A DNA stretch of 64,000 nt from Ilumatobacter sp963746265 (GCA_963746265.1 CAVVAM010000012.1:509103-573102), one strand, 5' to 3'; counted from the first letter of the stretch, positions 25,759 through 35,433 are shown. Notes: generated by a model not told the origin, from the letters alone. Numbers and translations: made by a program.

Positions 25759-26940
25759 CTACGACGGATCGACGTCACGACGAACCGTGCGCGGAATGCG
25801 GGCGGAGATCCCACAGACGATTTCGTAGGCGATCGTGCCGAGGCGCTCGGCCCAGTCCTGGGCACCGATGTGCTCGTCGCCCTGTGCACCGATCAAGACG
25901 ACCTCGTCACCGGCGGCGACCGCAACCTCGCCGACGTCGATCATGAACTGGTCCATTGTGACGACGCCGACGATCGGGCACCGCCGTCCACCGACCAGCA
26001 CGTCGGCGCCGGGGAGCCTGACGCCGTGCTCGACGAGTGTCCCGAGCCGGCGTGGCACACCATCGGCATAGCCGACCGGAACGGTCGCAACGGTCGTGTC
26101 CCGATCGAACCGATGACGCCACCCGTACGAGATGCTCGTGCCGGCGACGACCCGCTTGACCAGCGAGACCCGCGTCGACAGCGTCAACGCCGGTCGGAGC
26201 TCGCCGCACAGGTCGTCGACGCCGGGACCGGGCGAGATCCCGTAGATCGCGATGCCGGCCCGCACGAACGAGAGGCGGGCCGCCGGCAGGGCGAGCGCCG
26301 CCGCCGAGTTCGCTGCGTGTCGATACTCGGGCGAGATGCCCGCTGCCCCCAACTCACGAACCGCGAGATCGAACTGACCCAGCTGCCGTTCGTTGGCCGG
26401 GTGGTCGGGCTCGTCGGCACATGCGAGGTGGGTGTACACGCCGTCGACCACGATCAGGGGCGCCCGGTTCCGGAGCGTGTCGATCAGTGGGGAGATCCGG
26501 TCGGGCAGAACGCCGACCCGCTGCATACCGGTGTCGACGTTGATGTGCACGGCCACCGGGTCGGCGGCACGATCGGCCAGAGCGTCGACGAACGCCGGCG
26601 TGTACACCGTCGGGATCAGTCGATGACGGAGCACCGCGTCGATCTGATCGACCGGCTGCTCGCTCAGGAGCAGGACGGGCGCCGTGATGCCGGCTGCGCG
26701 GAGCTGCACCCCTTCGGAGACGAGTGCCACGCAGAGTCCCGCCGCCCCGGCCCGCAGTGCGGCCTGGGCGGCGAGAACGGCACCGTGGCCATACCCGCCC
26801 GCCTTGACCACCGACCACACCTGGGCCGGGGCGCAACGACGCCGCAGTACCCGCACGTTGTGTTCGATCGCATCCGGGTCGATGTGCGCTCGCGCCCAGC
26901 GGCCGGGTGCGAGCCCGATCGACTCGTCGTCACCGGTCAC
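25759..26940 (-). CDS. alr: alanine racemase
   Basis: A 393-residue PLP enzyme that makes D-alanine for peptidoglycan. The PLP lysine is in VVKAGGYGHGA, where the usual KADGYG has Gly for Asp. Substrate and C-terminal domain motifs are GISPG, SYGWRHRF (catalytic Tyr region), TVPVGYADGVPRRLG and GVVTMDQFMIDVG. The frame is open to 27300, but the GTG at 26940 overlaps the SGNH gene stop by 4 bp (GTGA) and starts the recognisable protein. Upstream of tsaE in the same run. Confidence 0.95.
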   Translation of the reverse strand: MTGDDESIGLAPGRWARAHIDPDAIEHNVRVLRRRCAPAQVWSVVKAGGYGHGAVLAAQAALRAGAAGLCVALVSEGVQLRAAGITAPVLLLSEQPVDQIDAVLRHRLIPTVYTPAFVDALADRAADPVAVHINVDTGMQRVGVLPDRISPLIDTLRNRAPLIVVDGVYTHLACADEPDHPANERQLGQFDLAVRELGAAGISPEYRHAANSAAALALPAARLSFVRAGIAIYGISPGPGVDDLCGELRPALTLSTRVSLVKRVVAGTSISYGWRHRFDRDTTVATVPVGYADGVPRRLGTLVEHGVRLPGADVLVGGRRCPIVGVVTMDQFMIDVGEVAVAAGDEVVLIGAQGDEHIGAQDWAERLGTIAYEIVCGISARIPRTVRRDVDPS

Positions 26941-28052
26941 GTTCGCACGCCACCCGTGTCGAATCCGAGGGCGTCGAGCGTCGGGACGTCGGCCACGCCG
27001 TCCGCCGTGAGCGACTCGGATACCTGGAAGGCCCGCACCGCCGCCTCCGTGGCCGGGCCGAACCAGCCGTTGACCGGCTCGGCCATGACGCCCAAGCGCA
27101 CCAGACGGGTCTGCAATGCTTCGACGTCGTCGCCGCTGTCGCCCGGACCGAGCACCCTCGCGAGTCGGATGACGTGGCTGTCGAGACGGCATTCGACGCG
27201 CCGCTGCGCCCCGATCTCGTAGCACAGCACACCGTCCTCGCCGATCGGGTAGAGCGCTGCGACGTCCGCGATCGGTCCGGTCACGTCGGGATCCGGACAC
27301 GGGTTCTGTGGGTCGCCCGTCGGTGTCGTGGCAAACGGACAGGCCCGTCCGTCGAGAAAGGCCATCTTGCGAGACAGGTAGTCAGCTGCCGCCCAGGCGC
27401 CCAGCCGGCGATAGTGCACGCCGTCGGTGACGAACCACTCGCGCTTACCGTCGGTGTAGCCACCCCAGTCGGCCACGACCACGTCGGGATAGTCGCCGGT
27501 CGCCACGAGTTCACGCAAGACCTCGTTGTTCTCGGCGAACGTCTCGTGGTCGCCGATGGCGCCGGGCGACACGTAGTCGACGTCGGACCGAAGCGTCAAC
27601 CACACGACACGCTCGTATCCCTGGGCGCGAGCCTTGTCGACGATCATCACGAACGCATCGTCGAACGAGGACGGACCGTCGTTGTACCCGGTCGCGACGA
27701 CCAAGGTCTGGTACTTGCCGGCATGGAAGTCCATCGCCTCGTAGAGGGGAGGCGGCTTGCGTTGCTCCCGACCACGGCACGACTCGACGTAGAGCCGACG
27801 GCAGGATTCCAGGTCGAGCGTGTGCTCGAACCCGACGATCGCGTTGGCAGCGCCGGGAATCCACCGCAGCGCGGCAATGGCCGAGTCTCCGATCACGACC
27901 GCCGGCGACGGCGGGTCGACACGAACGGCGAGCACCTCCGGTGCATCGGCCGGGCCGTCGAGCGCAACGGACGCCAGCGCGGTGCCAGCGAGCAGGCAGG
28001 CGACGAAGACACCGACGACGACCGCACGGCGCGGCCAACTCGCCCCGCTCAT
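26937..28052 (-). CDS. membrane-anchored SGNH hydrolase-like protein with peptidoglycan-binding domain
   Basis: A 371-residue exported protein. Residues about 7-29 form a transmembrane signal anchor (VVVGVFVACLLAGTAL). The SGNH core shows AVVIGDSAIAAL (catalytic Ser block), ATGYND (block III) and DGVHYRRLG with the DxxH pair. Residues about 300-371 are a peptidoglycan-binding type 1 module (LGPGDSGDDVEALQTRLVRL, then GWFGPATEAAVRAFQ). It probably acts on wall-linked acyl or acetyl esters. ATG 28052 overlaps the nnr stop by 4 bp and its own stop overlaps alr by 4 bp, so it is firmly in this operon. Exact substrate unknown. Confidence 0.82.
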   Translation of the reverse strand: MSGASWPRRAVVVGVFVACLLAGTALASVALDGPADAPEVLAVRVDPPSPAVVIGDSAIAALRWIPGAANAIVGFEHTLDLESCRRLYVESCRGREQRKPPPLYEAMDFHAGKYQTLVVATGYNDGPSSFDDAFVMIVDKARAQGYERVVWLTLRSDVDYVSPGAIGDHETFAENNEVLRELVATGDYPDVVVADWGGYTDGKREWFVTDGVHYRRLGAWAAADYLSRKMAFLDGRACPFATTPTGDPQNPCPDPDVTGPIADVAALYPIGEDGVLCYEIGAQRRVECRLDSHVIRLARVLGPGDSGDDVEALQTRLVRLGVMAEPVNGWFGPATEAAVRAFQVSESLTADGVADVPTLDALGFDTGGVRT

Positions 28053-29407
28053 GCGCGTCGACTCCGTTCGATCACCTCGGGGATCGTGGCGAGGAGGTCG
28101 CCGGCGATCAGCCCGGGCGCACCCGCTGCTGCGGCTTCGGCGTGCACCCACGCCGCAGCAGCGGCAGCCTCGGGGCCCGGCGTCCCCTTGGCGAGGAACG
28201 CACCGATCAACCCCGACAACACGTCACCGGTCCCCGCGGTCGCCAACCGCTCGGAGCCGTTCGCGACCAGGAACGTCCGATCGTCCGGCGCTGCCACCAC
28301 CGTCGTCGGACCCTTCAGCAGCACGATCGCGCCCGTCGTCGCCGCCAGACGATGGGCGTCGGCGATGCGATCCTCACCCGGGCGACGGCCGGTGAGCAGG
28401 CCGTACTCACCGTCGTGCGGTGTCAGCACGGTCGTGACGTCGCGTTCGGCCAGGAAGCTCGGGGCCCCCTCCTCGTTCCACGACAATGCGAAGAGACCAT
28501 CGCCGTCGACGACGATCGGTACGACCGATTCGAGCACCGTCCGGACGAGCGACGGCACGGTGTACTCCTCGCGCCCCAGACCGGGACCCAGGACGAGCGC
28601 CTGGAATCGATGGAGGTCGGACAAGACCGCTTCGGCCCAGTCGAAGGGTGGGATGCGGCGTTCGACCACCTCGGTCGGCAGGGCTGCGTCGACACCCGGA
28701 CTCGACACCGCGACCATGCCCGATCCACCACGCAGCGCTGCGGCCGCCGCCAGGCTCGCCGCTCCGGTCATGCCGGGGCTGCCGGCCACGATGCGCACTG
28801 CGTCGACCCATTTGTGGGCACGACGATCGCGCAGCGGCACCCAGGCCGCGACGTCGGAGGCCTCGACGAGATGCGTCGTCGTGGCACCCGCATCCAGCCC
28901 GATGTCGGCGACGATCAACTCCCCCACCAGATCGGGTCCGTCGTTGAGGACATGACCCGGATACGGCGCGCAGAACGTCACGGTGACACTCGCCCGCCTG
29001 GTCGACGACTCGGCCTCCCCCGTCGTGCCGTCGAGTCCGGTCGGTACGTCGACCGCCAGGATGGGTGTGTCGCCGATGTCGGGCATCCGCCACGAGCCGC
29101 GGAAGCCGCTACCGAACGCGGCGTCGATCACGAGGTCGGCCGCCGGAAGGGAAGCCGGATGGTCGAGTGCCTCGAACACGCGAACCCTGACGCCCCGCGC
29201 TCGCAGCCGCTCGCCGGCCACTCGGCCGTCGGCACCGTTGTTGCCCGGTCCGGCGACGATGTTGACCGAGCGGCCGTACCCACCGCCGAGCAGGCGGAGG
29301 GCCGAGCGTGCGACCGCCCATCCGGCGCGATCGACGAGGACGTCGACCGGCACGTCCGCGTTCGCGTCGACGTCCCGCATCTGCTCAGGGGTGAGGACGG
29401 GGATCAT
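28049..29407 (-). CDS. nnr: bifunctional NAD(P)HX epimerase/dehydratase
   Basis: A 452-residue fusion that repairs damaged NAD(P)H hydrates. The N-terminal epimerase (YjeF_N-like) has AGPGNNGADGRVAGE and VIDAAFGSGFRG. The C-terminal ADP/ATP-dependent dehydratase (carbohydrate-kinase-like) has GMTGAASLAAAAALRGG, LGPGLGREEYT and the catalytic GTGDVLSGLIGAFLAKG. The ATG at 29407 is preferred over an in-frame TTG at 29425 that would overlap acpS. It follows acpS by 7 bases. Confidence 0.95.
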   Translation of the reverse strand: MIPVLTPEQMRDVDANADVPVDVLVDRAGWAVARSALRLLGGGYGRSVNIVAGPGNNGADGRVAGERLRARGVRVRVFEALDHPASLPAADLVIDAAFGSGFRGSWRMPDIGDTPILAVDVPTGLDGTTGEAESSTRRASVTVTFCAPYPGHVLNDGPDLVGELIVADIGLDAGATTTHLVEASDVAAWVPLRDRRAHKWVDAVRIVAGSPGMTGAASLAAAAALRGGSGMVAVSSPGVDAALPTEVVERRIPPFDWAEAVLSDLHRFQALVLGPGLGREEYTVPSLVRTVLESVVPIVVDGDGLFALSWNEEGAPSFLAERDVTTVLTPHDGEYGLLTGRRPGEDRIADAHRLAATTGAIVLLKGPTTVVAAPDDRTFLVANGSERLATAGTGDVLSGLIGAFLAKGTPGPEAAAAAAWVHAEAAAAGAPGLIAGDLLATIPEVIERSRRA

Positions 29408-29414
29408 CCGGCAA

Positions 29415-29780
29415 TCATTCCGCAACCACGTAGGCGACGGCCACGAGATCGGAGTGCGTCAGGCTCACATGCCAACGAGTCACCCCTGCGGCGTCGGCCA
29501 ACTCAGCGGCCCGCCCGGTGAAGGCGAGCGACGGCGCTCCGGTCTCGGCTCGCTCGACCCACACCTCGTGGAAGCCGAATGCACCGAGCCCGAGGCCGAG
29601 CGACTTCATCACCGCTTCGCGGGCGGCGAACCGGACCGCCAACGACGGAACCGGGTCGGCTTGCGGCGCCACATAGGCGAGTTCGACCTCGGTGAAGAGG
29701 CGATCACGCATCGACGGCGTGCGTTCGAGCGAGCGGCGAAAACGTTCGATCTCGACGACGTCGACGCCGATCCCGATCAC
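29415..29780 (-). CDS. acpS: holo-[acyl-carrier-protein] synthase
   Basis: A 121-residue phosphopantetheinyl transferase that activates acyl carrier protein. VIGIGVDVVEIERF opens the domain with the Mg-binding Asp, and FAAREAVMKSLGLGLG and WHVSLTHSDLVAVAYVV complete the signature. The GTG at 29780 follows the glmS stop by 5 bases; a TTG at 29789 overlapping that stop would add three residues and cannot be excluded. Short and standard. Confidence 0.94.
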   Translation of the reverse strand: MIGIGVDVVEIERFRRSLERTPSMRDRLFTEVELAYVAPQADPVPSLAVRFAAREAVMKSLGLGLGAFGFHEVWVERAETGAPSLAFTGRAAELADAAGVTRWHVSLTHSDLVAVAYVVAE

Positions 29781-29785
29781 GCGAC

Positions 29786-32700
29786 TCAACTCCGCCAGAG
29801 ATCGGCCGTCTCGGAGATCGGGGCGATCAGCAAGTCGGCGACGGGCAGTTCCCCGAGCTTGCTCTGATCGAAGTCCCCCTCCGTCTCCGTGACCCAGTCG
29901 ACGAGGCGGTCGAAACGGTTGTCGTAGCCCTGGAGCACGCCCCGCATCACGTCGGCGTCGAGCCGCTCGTGCAACCGCACGTGCAGCAAGGTGATGCCCG
30001 TGCACACGTCGGCCTTGACCTCGGGCACGAACAGCACGATCCGGTCGTCACGTCGCCCGCGGGCGACGAGCGGCTCACGTGCCGCTGCCACCCGCCGCTT
30101 CGTGCCGACCAGCCGCGAGTCGCCGTCGACGCGGCTGAGGAGCTCGCGTGAGATGCCGCCGCGGTCGACGATCGCGATCGTGTCGCCGTCGATGCGGTAG
30201 CGGGTGAATCCGGTGACGGCGGCGACCGCCGCATCGAGGTCGGCCAACGTCTTGAGCGTGCGGTAGCTGAGCACGTCGCGTCCGGCGCCGGCGCCGAGCG
30301 TCGCTTGCACCAGCTGCCGATCGAGCACACCCTCGTCGCTTCGGGAGATCCCGACGGTGACGGTCTTGGCCTGGTGCTTGATCGCGTCGACCGGTCGGGT
30401 CAACTCCTCGATCGCACGGGTCAGCGACGCGACGAGATCGTCGATGAGCGCACTCGGCGTACCGACCTTGCCGGACGACGCGGCGTACGTCTCGACCGGG
30501 TTGACGGACAACGCGTCGCGGAACAACCCGGAGAGACGCACGGCCGTGCTCGCCTCGAGGTGGCCGTCATAGACGTGGTCGCGCAGTCCATCGGAGAACC
30601 GCCTGGAGATCGACGGGAGATCGGCTCGGACCGATGCGAGCACGGCGTCGCCGACCTCGTGGTCGGCGACTGCCCGCTCGATCAGTTCACGACCCTCCCG
30701 GAGGGGACGGGCCGTGGCGTCGATCGCGAGCGCAGCTTCGTACCCGAACAAGTGGCCGACCATCGCCGAGAGCACGAATCCGAGCGCCGGATCGACCACC
30801 GGCACGGTGATCGTCGCGGCGGCGCTGAACCGAACTTCACCCTCGTCCGCGATCACGATCGGCGTCGCCTTGTGCGCACGGAAGATGGCGGTCTCCTTGG
30901 CCACGTCGTCCGCGGTGCTGCCCTGGAGCCCGGCGGCGCAGACGAGGATGAGCGGCTCGCTCGAGAGATCGATGTGCTTCTTGTCCTCGGTGACGTCTGC
31001 GGCGATCGACTTGTAGCAGAGCTCGCTGAGCTTGATCCGGACCTCCTCGGCGGCCACCTTGTTCGGGCCGTTGCCGACCACGGCCCAATACCGCTTCGGA
31101 GGTGCGAAGCGACGAGCCGCGTCCGCGATGTCGTCACGCTTGGCAAGCACCTTGCGCATGGCGTCGGGGATGGTCTGGAGGCCGGCGAGCAGATCGTGAC
31201 GACGGTCGGCCGAGCCGACGCCGGCCGCCTCGCTGATCGCGCACGCGAGCAGGGCACCAGCGGCGACCTGCGCGTAGAACGCCTTGGTGGACGCAACGCT
31301 CATCTCCACGTCGCGGCCGTCGGAGGTGTACAGCACCCCATCGGCCTTGTCGACGAGATCACTGGCGCGACGATTGACGATCCCGATCACGGCCGCGCCG
31401 CGACCACGCAACAGGTCGACCGTGCGGTTGGTGTCGGTCGTGGTGCCGCTCTGGCTCACGGCGATCACCAGGGTGTCGCTCATGTCGAGCCGCAGATGGA
31501 ATCCCGACAGTTCGGTGGCGGCAATCGCGTCGACGTCGAGCTCACCGTCGCAGAGTTCGTCGAGCAGTTCGGCAGCGCTCTGTCCGGCCACGGCGGCGGT
31601 GCCCTGCCCGATCACTCGGACACGGTGGATCGTCCCGGCCGCCAGACGATCGGCGATCGAGGCGGGCAGCGCCCGCTCACCCACCGAGACCGCCATCCGA
31701 CCGTCGCGTTCGACGATCTTCGAGCGCAGCGTCTTCTGGAAGCTGCGGGGGGCCTCGCCGATCTCCTTGAGCAGGAAATGCGGTGCGTCGCCACGATCGA
31801 TGTCGCGGGTGGTGACCTCGGCCGTGACGATCTGGGCATCGGTCAGCGGCAGCTCGGCACCGCCGTAGGCGATTCTGCTGATGCCGGCGGCCTCACCGGC
31901 GTGGGCGGCGTCGAGCACGACGATCTCGCCTCCGGCTTCACCATCCATCCGCACGTAGCGATTGGTCTCCTCCACCACGCCGTACGGTTCGCTGGCTGCG
32001 ATGAAGCAGTCGTCGGCGAGCCCGATGTAGAGGCCCTGCCCGCTGCCGCGGAGCGCCAACAGCATCGTGTCGGGTCGATCGGCACTCATCGCTGCGACCG
32101 CGACCGACCCCTCGAACGAGGACACCGTCCGGCGGAAGGCCTCGTCGACCGGTGTGCCCGTCGACGCGTGTCTCGACACGAGCGTCGGGATGACCTTCGC
32201 GTCGGTGGTGATGTGCGTGTGGATGCGGAGTCCGTGGGCGACGCGAAGATCGGCGTGATTGTCGACGTCGCCGTTGAGCGCGGCGATCACGTACGGGCCG
32301 GTGTGCGTCACGGGCGACGATTCCATCTCGTCGCTGTTGAGCGGGTGCGTGTTGGGCTCGGAGATGATGCCGACGCTCGCCCATCGGGTGTGGCCGAGCA
32401 CCGCGGTCCGGGCAGCGGGTCCCGCCAGCGCCCGACGGAGCAGGTCGTCGCCGGCGACCGCGGCTCGCAGCGCCATCGTGTTGTCGCCGAGTTCGCCGAT
32501 CTCGGCCGCCGCCTTGTAGACGAACGACAGCACGTCGCCCGCGACCCGGACCGAGCCCGACGGGTACGTCGGATCCTGCGCCCGACCGGCGAGCGCCGCC
32601 CGCACGGCGGGTTCGTCGAAGTCGAGCGCATGGCCGCTCACGAACACGTGGATGCCGGCGGAGTCACGACCGCGCACCTCGAGGCGGTCGAGCGCCGAGA

Positions 32701-33142
32701 GCGACTGCTGGATCGCCAGGTAGCCGGAGAGCGCTCCGATGCCGGCTTCCCGGCCGGCGAGCGCGCCGACCTCCCGGGCGGTGCGCAGGCGGTCGTGCCG
32801 GATCGCCCAGAGCACGTCACGGAGTGCGAGCGCGCCCGCCCCCAGCCGCTCGACGGTCTCGGGGTCGTGACCACCGACCTCGAGCGTCTCGTCGAGGTCG
32901 TCGACGATGGCATCGAGTTGATCGAGACGCGCGGTGATCGATGCGACCGTCTCGTGCTGGTCGGCGAGGGCCGCGACGCCTGGTACTCCACGTAGCATCG
33001 CGTCGACCTCACCGATCGAACCGGTCATCGCGTCGATGTCGTCACGTTGCGTCAGCGCAGCATCGAGCCGAGCGATCAGATCGTCTCGGTCGGGCACCGG
33101 ACGTGTCGGTCGGCGACTGAGCACACCGATGATGCCGCACAC
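29786..33142 (-). CDS. glmS: extended GlmS-like glutamine amidotransferase/double SIS protein
   Basis: An 1118-residue homologue of glucosamine-6-phosphate synthase (usually about 610). Translation must begin at GTG 33142 so that Cys2 of CGIIGVL becomes the N-terminal nucleophile. A helical insertion of about 125 residues (about 15-140) splits the glutaminase domain before LDRLEVRGRDSAGIHVF. The remaining glutaminase motifs are intact: GHTRWASVG, ALNGDVDNH, THITTDAKVI, HFLLKEIGEAP. Two SIS domains follow (SQSGTTTDTNRT and VVGNGPNKVAAEE). In the isomerase region the motif equivalent to ExYxxGELKHG reads ADVTEDKKH (His kept near 724, Glu lost). The family end AKSVTV appears internally as AKTVTVG near 925, followed by about 190 extra residues. 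With glmM upstream it probably serves amino-sugar synthesis, but activity is less certain than for a canonical GlmS. Confidence 0.85.
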   Translation of the reverse strand: MCGIIGVLSRRPTRPVPDRDDLIARLDAALTQRDDIDAMTGSIGEVDAMLRGVPGVAALADQHETVASITARLDQLDAIVDDLDETLEVGGHDPETVERLGAGALALRDVLWAIRHDRLRTAREVGALAGREAGIGALSGYLAIQQSLSALDRLEVRGRDSAGIHVFVSGHALDFDEPAVRAALAGRAQDPTYPSGSVRVAGDVLSFVYKAAAEIGELGDNTMALRAAVAGDDLLRRALAGPAARTAVLGHTRWASVGIISEPNTHPLNSDEMESSPVTHTGPYVIAALNGDVDNHADLRVAHGLRIHTHITTDAKVIPTLVSRHASTGTPVDEAFRRTVSSFEGSVAVAAMSADRPDTMLLALRGSGQGLYIGLADDCFIAASEPYGVVEETNRYVRMDGEAGGEIVVLDAAHAGEAAGISRIAYGGAELPLTDAQIVTAEVTTRDIDRGDAPHFLLKEIGEAPRSFQKTLRSKIVERDGRMAVSVGERALPASIADRLAAGTIHRVRVIGQGTAAVAGQSAAELLDELCDGELDVDAIAATELSGFHLRLDMSDTLVIAVSQSGTTTDTNRTVDLLRGRGAAVIGIVNRRASDLVDKADGVLYTSDGRDVEMSVASTKAFYAQVAAGALLACAISEAAGVGSADRRHDLLAGLQTIPDAMRKVLAKRDDIADAARRFAPPKRYWAVVGNGPNKVAAEEVRIKLSELCYKSIAADVTEDKKHIDLSSEPLILVCAAGLQGSTADDVAKETAIFRAHKATPIVIADEGEVRFSAAATITVPVVDPALGFVLSAMVGHLFGYEAALAIDATARPLREGRELIERAVADHEVGDAVLASVRADLPSISRRFSDGLRDHVYDGHLEASTAVRLSGLFRDALSVNPVETYAASSGKVGTPSALIDDLVASLTRAIEELTRPVDAIKHQAKTVTVGISRSDEGVLDRQLVQATLGAGAGRDVLSYRTLKTLADLDAAVAAVTGFTRYRIDGDTIAIVDRGGISRELLSRVDGDSRLVGTKRRVAAAREPLVARGRRDDRIVLFVPEVKADVCTGITLLHVRLHERLDADVMRGVLQGYDNRFDRLVDWVTETEGDFDQSKLGELPVADLLIAPISETADLWRS

Positions 33143-33242
33143 GACGGTCAGGTTACCGATCGGACCGCCACCGAGGGCGCGTCGCCACATCGACCGGACA
33201 GCGATCGGACCTCCGGCCGCTGCGGACAGCGGCAGCGCATCG

Positions 33243-34553
33243 TCAGCGACCGATCGCGTGCAGCAACGACTCGCGCAACGATTCGGCGACGCGATCGGCG
33301 AGTTCCCGCGTGGGCGCCTCGACCATGATCCGCACCAGCGGTTCGGTCCCGCTCGGACGCACCAGGATGCGCCCCGTGTGACCAAGCTCACGATTCCACG
33401 TCGCGATGTCGGCGGCGAGCACGTCCGCGACGTCCGGACGGCGTTCCGCAACCGGCACGTTGAGCAGGACCTGCGGCAACTGGGTCATGGCTGCCGCCGC
33501 GAGTTCCGACAGCGGCCGCCGCGACCGCTGCACCACGTCGAGGAGCACCAGCGCTGTCAACAGACCGTCGCCGGTCGTCGCGTGACGGGTGAAGACCACG
33601 TGACCGGACTGTTCGCCGCCCAGCGAGTACCCGCCCCGGCCGAGCGCCTCGAGCACGTACCGGTCGCCCACCGGCGTCTCGACCACGTTGATGCCGGCCA
33701 CTTCCATCGCCAACCGGAAACCGAGGTTGGTCATCACGGTGACGACCACCGTGTCGTCGTGCAGGAGGCCGCGGTCGCGCAGATCGGTGGCGCAGATCGC
33801 GATGATGTGGTCGCCGTCGACCACATCGCCGCGTTCGTCGACGGCGATCAACCGGTCGGCGTCGCCGTCCAGGGCGATCCCGACATGGGCACGCTCGGTG
33901 GTGACCACGGCTTGCAGCCCCGTCGGGTCGGTCGCTCCGCACCCCGCGTTGATGTTGGTGCCGTCGGGATTCGCGTTCACCACGAGCGCGCTCGCACCGG
34001 TGCGCTGCATCACGTCGGCGACGAGATGTGACGCGGCCCCGTTGGCAGCGTCGACGACCACGCTCAGTCCGTCCAGACGGCGACCCTCCAAGACGTCGAG
34101 GAGGTGCTCGATGTAGCCATCGGCGGAGGCTCCCCGACCATGGATGTGGGCCGGGTCACCGGACGGTTCCGTGAGCGACGCGAGTGCGGCTTCGATGCGG
34201 GATTCCACCTCGTCGGGCAGCTTCGTACCACCGACGGCGAACAGCTTGATGCCGTTGTCGTGGTAGGCGTTGTGAGACGCCGAGATGACGGCACCCATGG
34301 CTCCGAGCCGCGCTGCTTCGAATGCGACCGCAGGCGTCGGCGTCACACCGAGGCGGTGCACCTCGACCCCCTCGGATGACAAGCCGGCGACGAACGCCGC
34401 TTCGAGCATCGGGGTCGAAAGACGGCTGTCGCCGCCGACGACCGCGTGCTTCGCACCGAGGACCTGGGCGGCGGCACGACCGAGGTCGAGGGCGAAGGTC
34501 GCCGTCAGTTCGGTGTTCGCCCGGCCACGGACACCGTCGGTCCCGAAGCGCAC
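33243..34553 (-). CDS. glmM: phosphoglucosamine mutase
   Basis: A 436-residue mutase that converts glucosamine-6-phosphate to glucosamine-1-phosphate for UDP-GlcNAc. The N-terminus is RFGTDGVRGRAN, the phospho-serine loop GAVISASHNAYHDNG, the metal loop LDGDADRLIAVDE, the sugar-binding GGEQSGHVVF and the phosphate-binding RPSGTEPLVRIMVE. It follows rpsI by 16 bases and precedes the extended glmS by 100 bases, an order common in actinobacteria. Confidence 0.97.
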   Translation of the reverse strand: MRFGTDGVRGRANTELTATFALDLGRAAAQVLGAKHAVVGGDSRLSTPMLEAAFVAGLSSEGVEVHRLGVTPTPAVAFEAARLGAMGAVISASHNAYHDNGIKLFAVGGTKLPDEVESRIEAALASLTEPSGDPAHIHGRGASADGYIEHLLDVLEGRRLDGLSVVVDAANGAASHLVADVMQRTGASALVVNANPDGTNINAGCGATDPTGLQAVVTTERAHVGIALDGDADRLIAVDERGDVVDGDHIIAICATDLRDRGLLHDDTVVVTVMTNLGFRLAMEVAGINVVETPVGDRYVLEALGRGGYSLGGEQSGHVVFTRHATTGDGLLTALVLLDVVQRSRRPLSELAAAAMTQLPQVLLNVPVAERRPDVADVLAADIATWNRELGHTGRILVRPSGTEPLVRIMVEAPTRELADRVAESLRESLLHAIGR

Positions 34554-34569
34554 GAACGGTCCGTGCGGA

Positions 34570-34962
34570 TCAGCGCTTGGTGAACTGCGGCGCCTTGCGC
34601 GCCTTCTTGAGGCCGTACTTCTTGCTCTCCTTCTTCCGCGGATCGCGGGTGAGGAGACCGGCCTTCTTCAGCGGGTCACGCAGCTCGCCGTCGATGTCGA
34701 CGAGCGAGCGCGCGATCGCCATGCGCAGGGCGCCGGCCTGCCCACTGACGCCGCCACCGTGGATCGAGGCGTCGATGTCGTACGACTCGAGCGCCTCGGC
34801 GACGCGCAGCGGCTCGTCGACGACCATGCGCTGGGCGTCGGTCGGGAAGTACTCCTCGAAGGACTTGCCGTTGATCGTGATCGTGCCGGTGCCGGGACGC
34901 AGGCGGGCACGGGCGACCGAGCGCTTGCGGCGACCGGTGGTCTGGGTGAGCGGAGCAGTCAT
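34570..34962 (-). CDS. rpsI: 30S ribosomal protein S9
   Basis: A 130-residue S9 whose C-terminal tail contacts P-site tRNA. It shows GRRKRSVARARLRPGTGTITING near the N-terminus, GGGVSGQAGALRMAIARSL, and the basic KKYGLKKARKAPQFTKR end that inserts into the decoding centre. It starts 14 bases after rplM, and the pair is expressed from the promoter before rplM. Confidence 0.98.
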   Translation of the reverse strand: MTAPLTQTTGRRKRSVARARLRPGTGTITINGKSFEEYFPTDAQRMVVDEPLRVAEALESYDIDASIHGGGVSGQAGALRMAIARSLVDIDGELRDPLKKAGLLTRDPRKKESKKYGLKKARKAPQFTKR

Positions 34963-34976
34963 CGTTGTCCTCGTTC

Positions 34977-35411
34977 TCAGCGCTTGATCTCGAACGGCTG
35001 GGGATTCTGGGCCTGGTGGGGATGGTCGGGGCCGGCGTACACCTTGAGCTTGGTCATCTGTTGACGGCCGAGCGGGCCCTTGGGCAGCATGCCCTTGACG
35101 GTGCGGCGAACCGCGTCGGCGGGCTTGCGCTGCAACATCTTGGCGAAGGACTCGCTCTTGATCCCACCCGGGTAGCCGGAGTGGCGGTAGAGCTGCTTGC
35201 TGTTGGCCTTGTCGCCGCTCATGATCACCTTGTCGGCGTTGATGATGACCACGTGGTCGCCCGTGTCGATGTGCGGAGAGAACGTCGGCTTGTGCTTGCC
35301 GCGCAGCAGGCGTGCGACCTCGGTCGCCATGCGGCCGACGATCATGCCCTCGGCGTCGACCACGTGCCAGTCGCGCGTGATCTCGCTGGACTTCGGTGTG
35401 TACGTCTTCAT
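34977..35411 (-). CDS. rplM: 50S ribosomal protein L13
   Basis: A 144-residue L13, an early-assembly protein. It opens MKTYTPKSSEITRDWHVVDA and has GRMATEVARLLRGKHKP, the ADKVIMSGDK block and VKGMLPKGPLGRQQM. The frame is open to 35978, but the ATG at 35411 is the family start. The ribosome site is weak (GAG). A promoter (35490-35519) and a short hairpin (35434-35449) lie in its leader. Confidence 0.98.
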   Translation of the reverse strand: MKTYTPKSSEITRDWHVVDAEGMIVGRMATEVARLLRGKHKPTFSPHIDTGDHVVIINADKVIMSGDKANSKQLYRHSGYPGGIKSESFAKMLQRKPADAVRRTVKGMLPKGPLGRQQMTKLKVYAGPDHPHQAQNPQPFEIKR

Positions 35412-35433
35412 CGAACTTCGCTCTCGCAACTCT

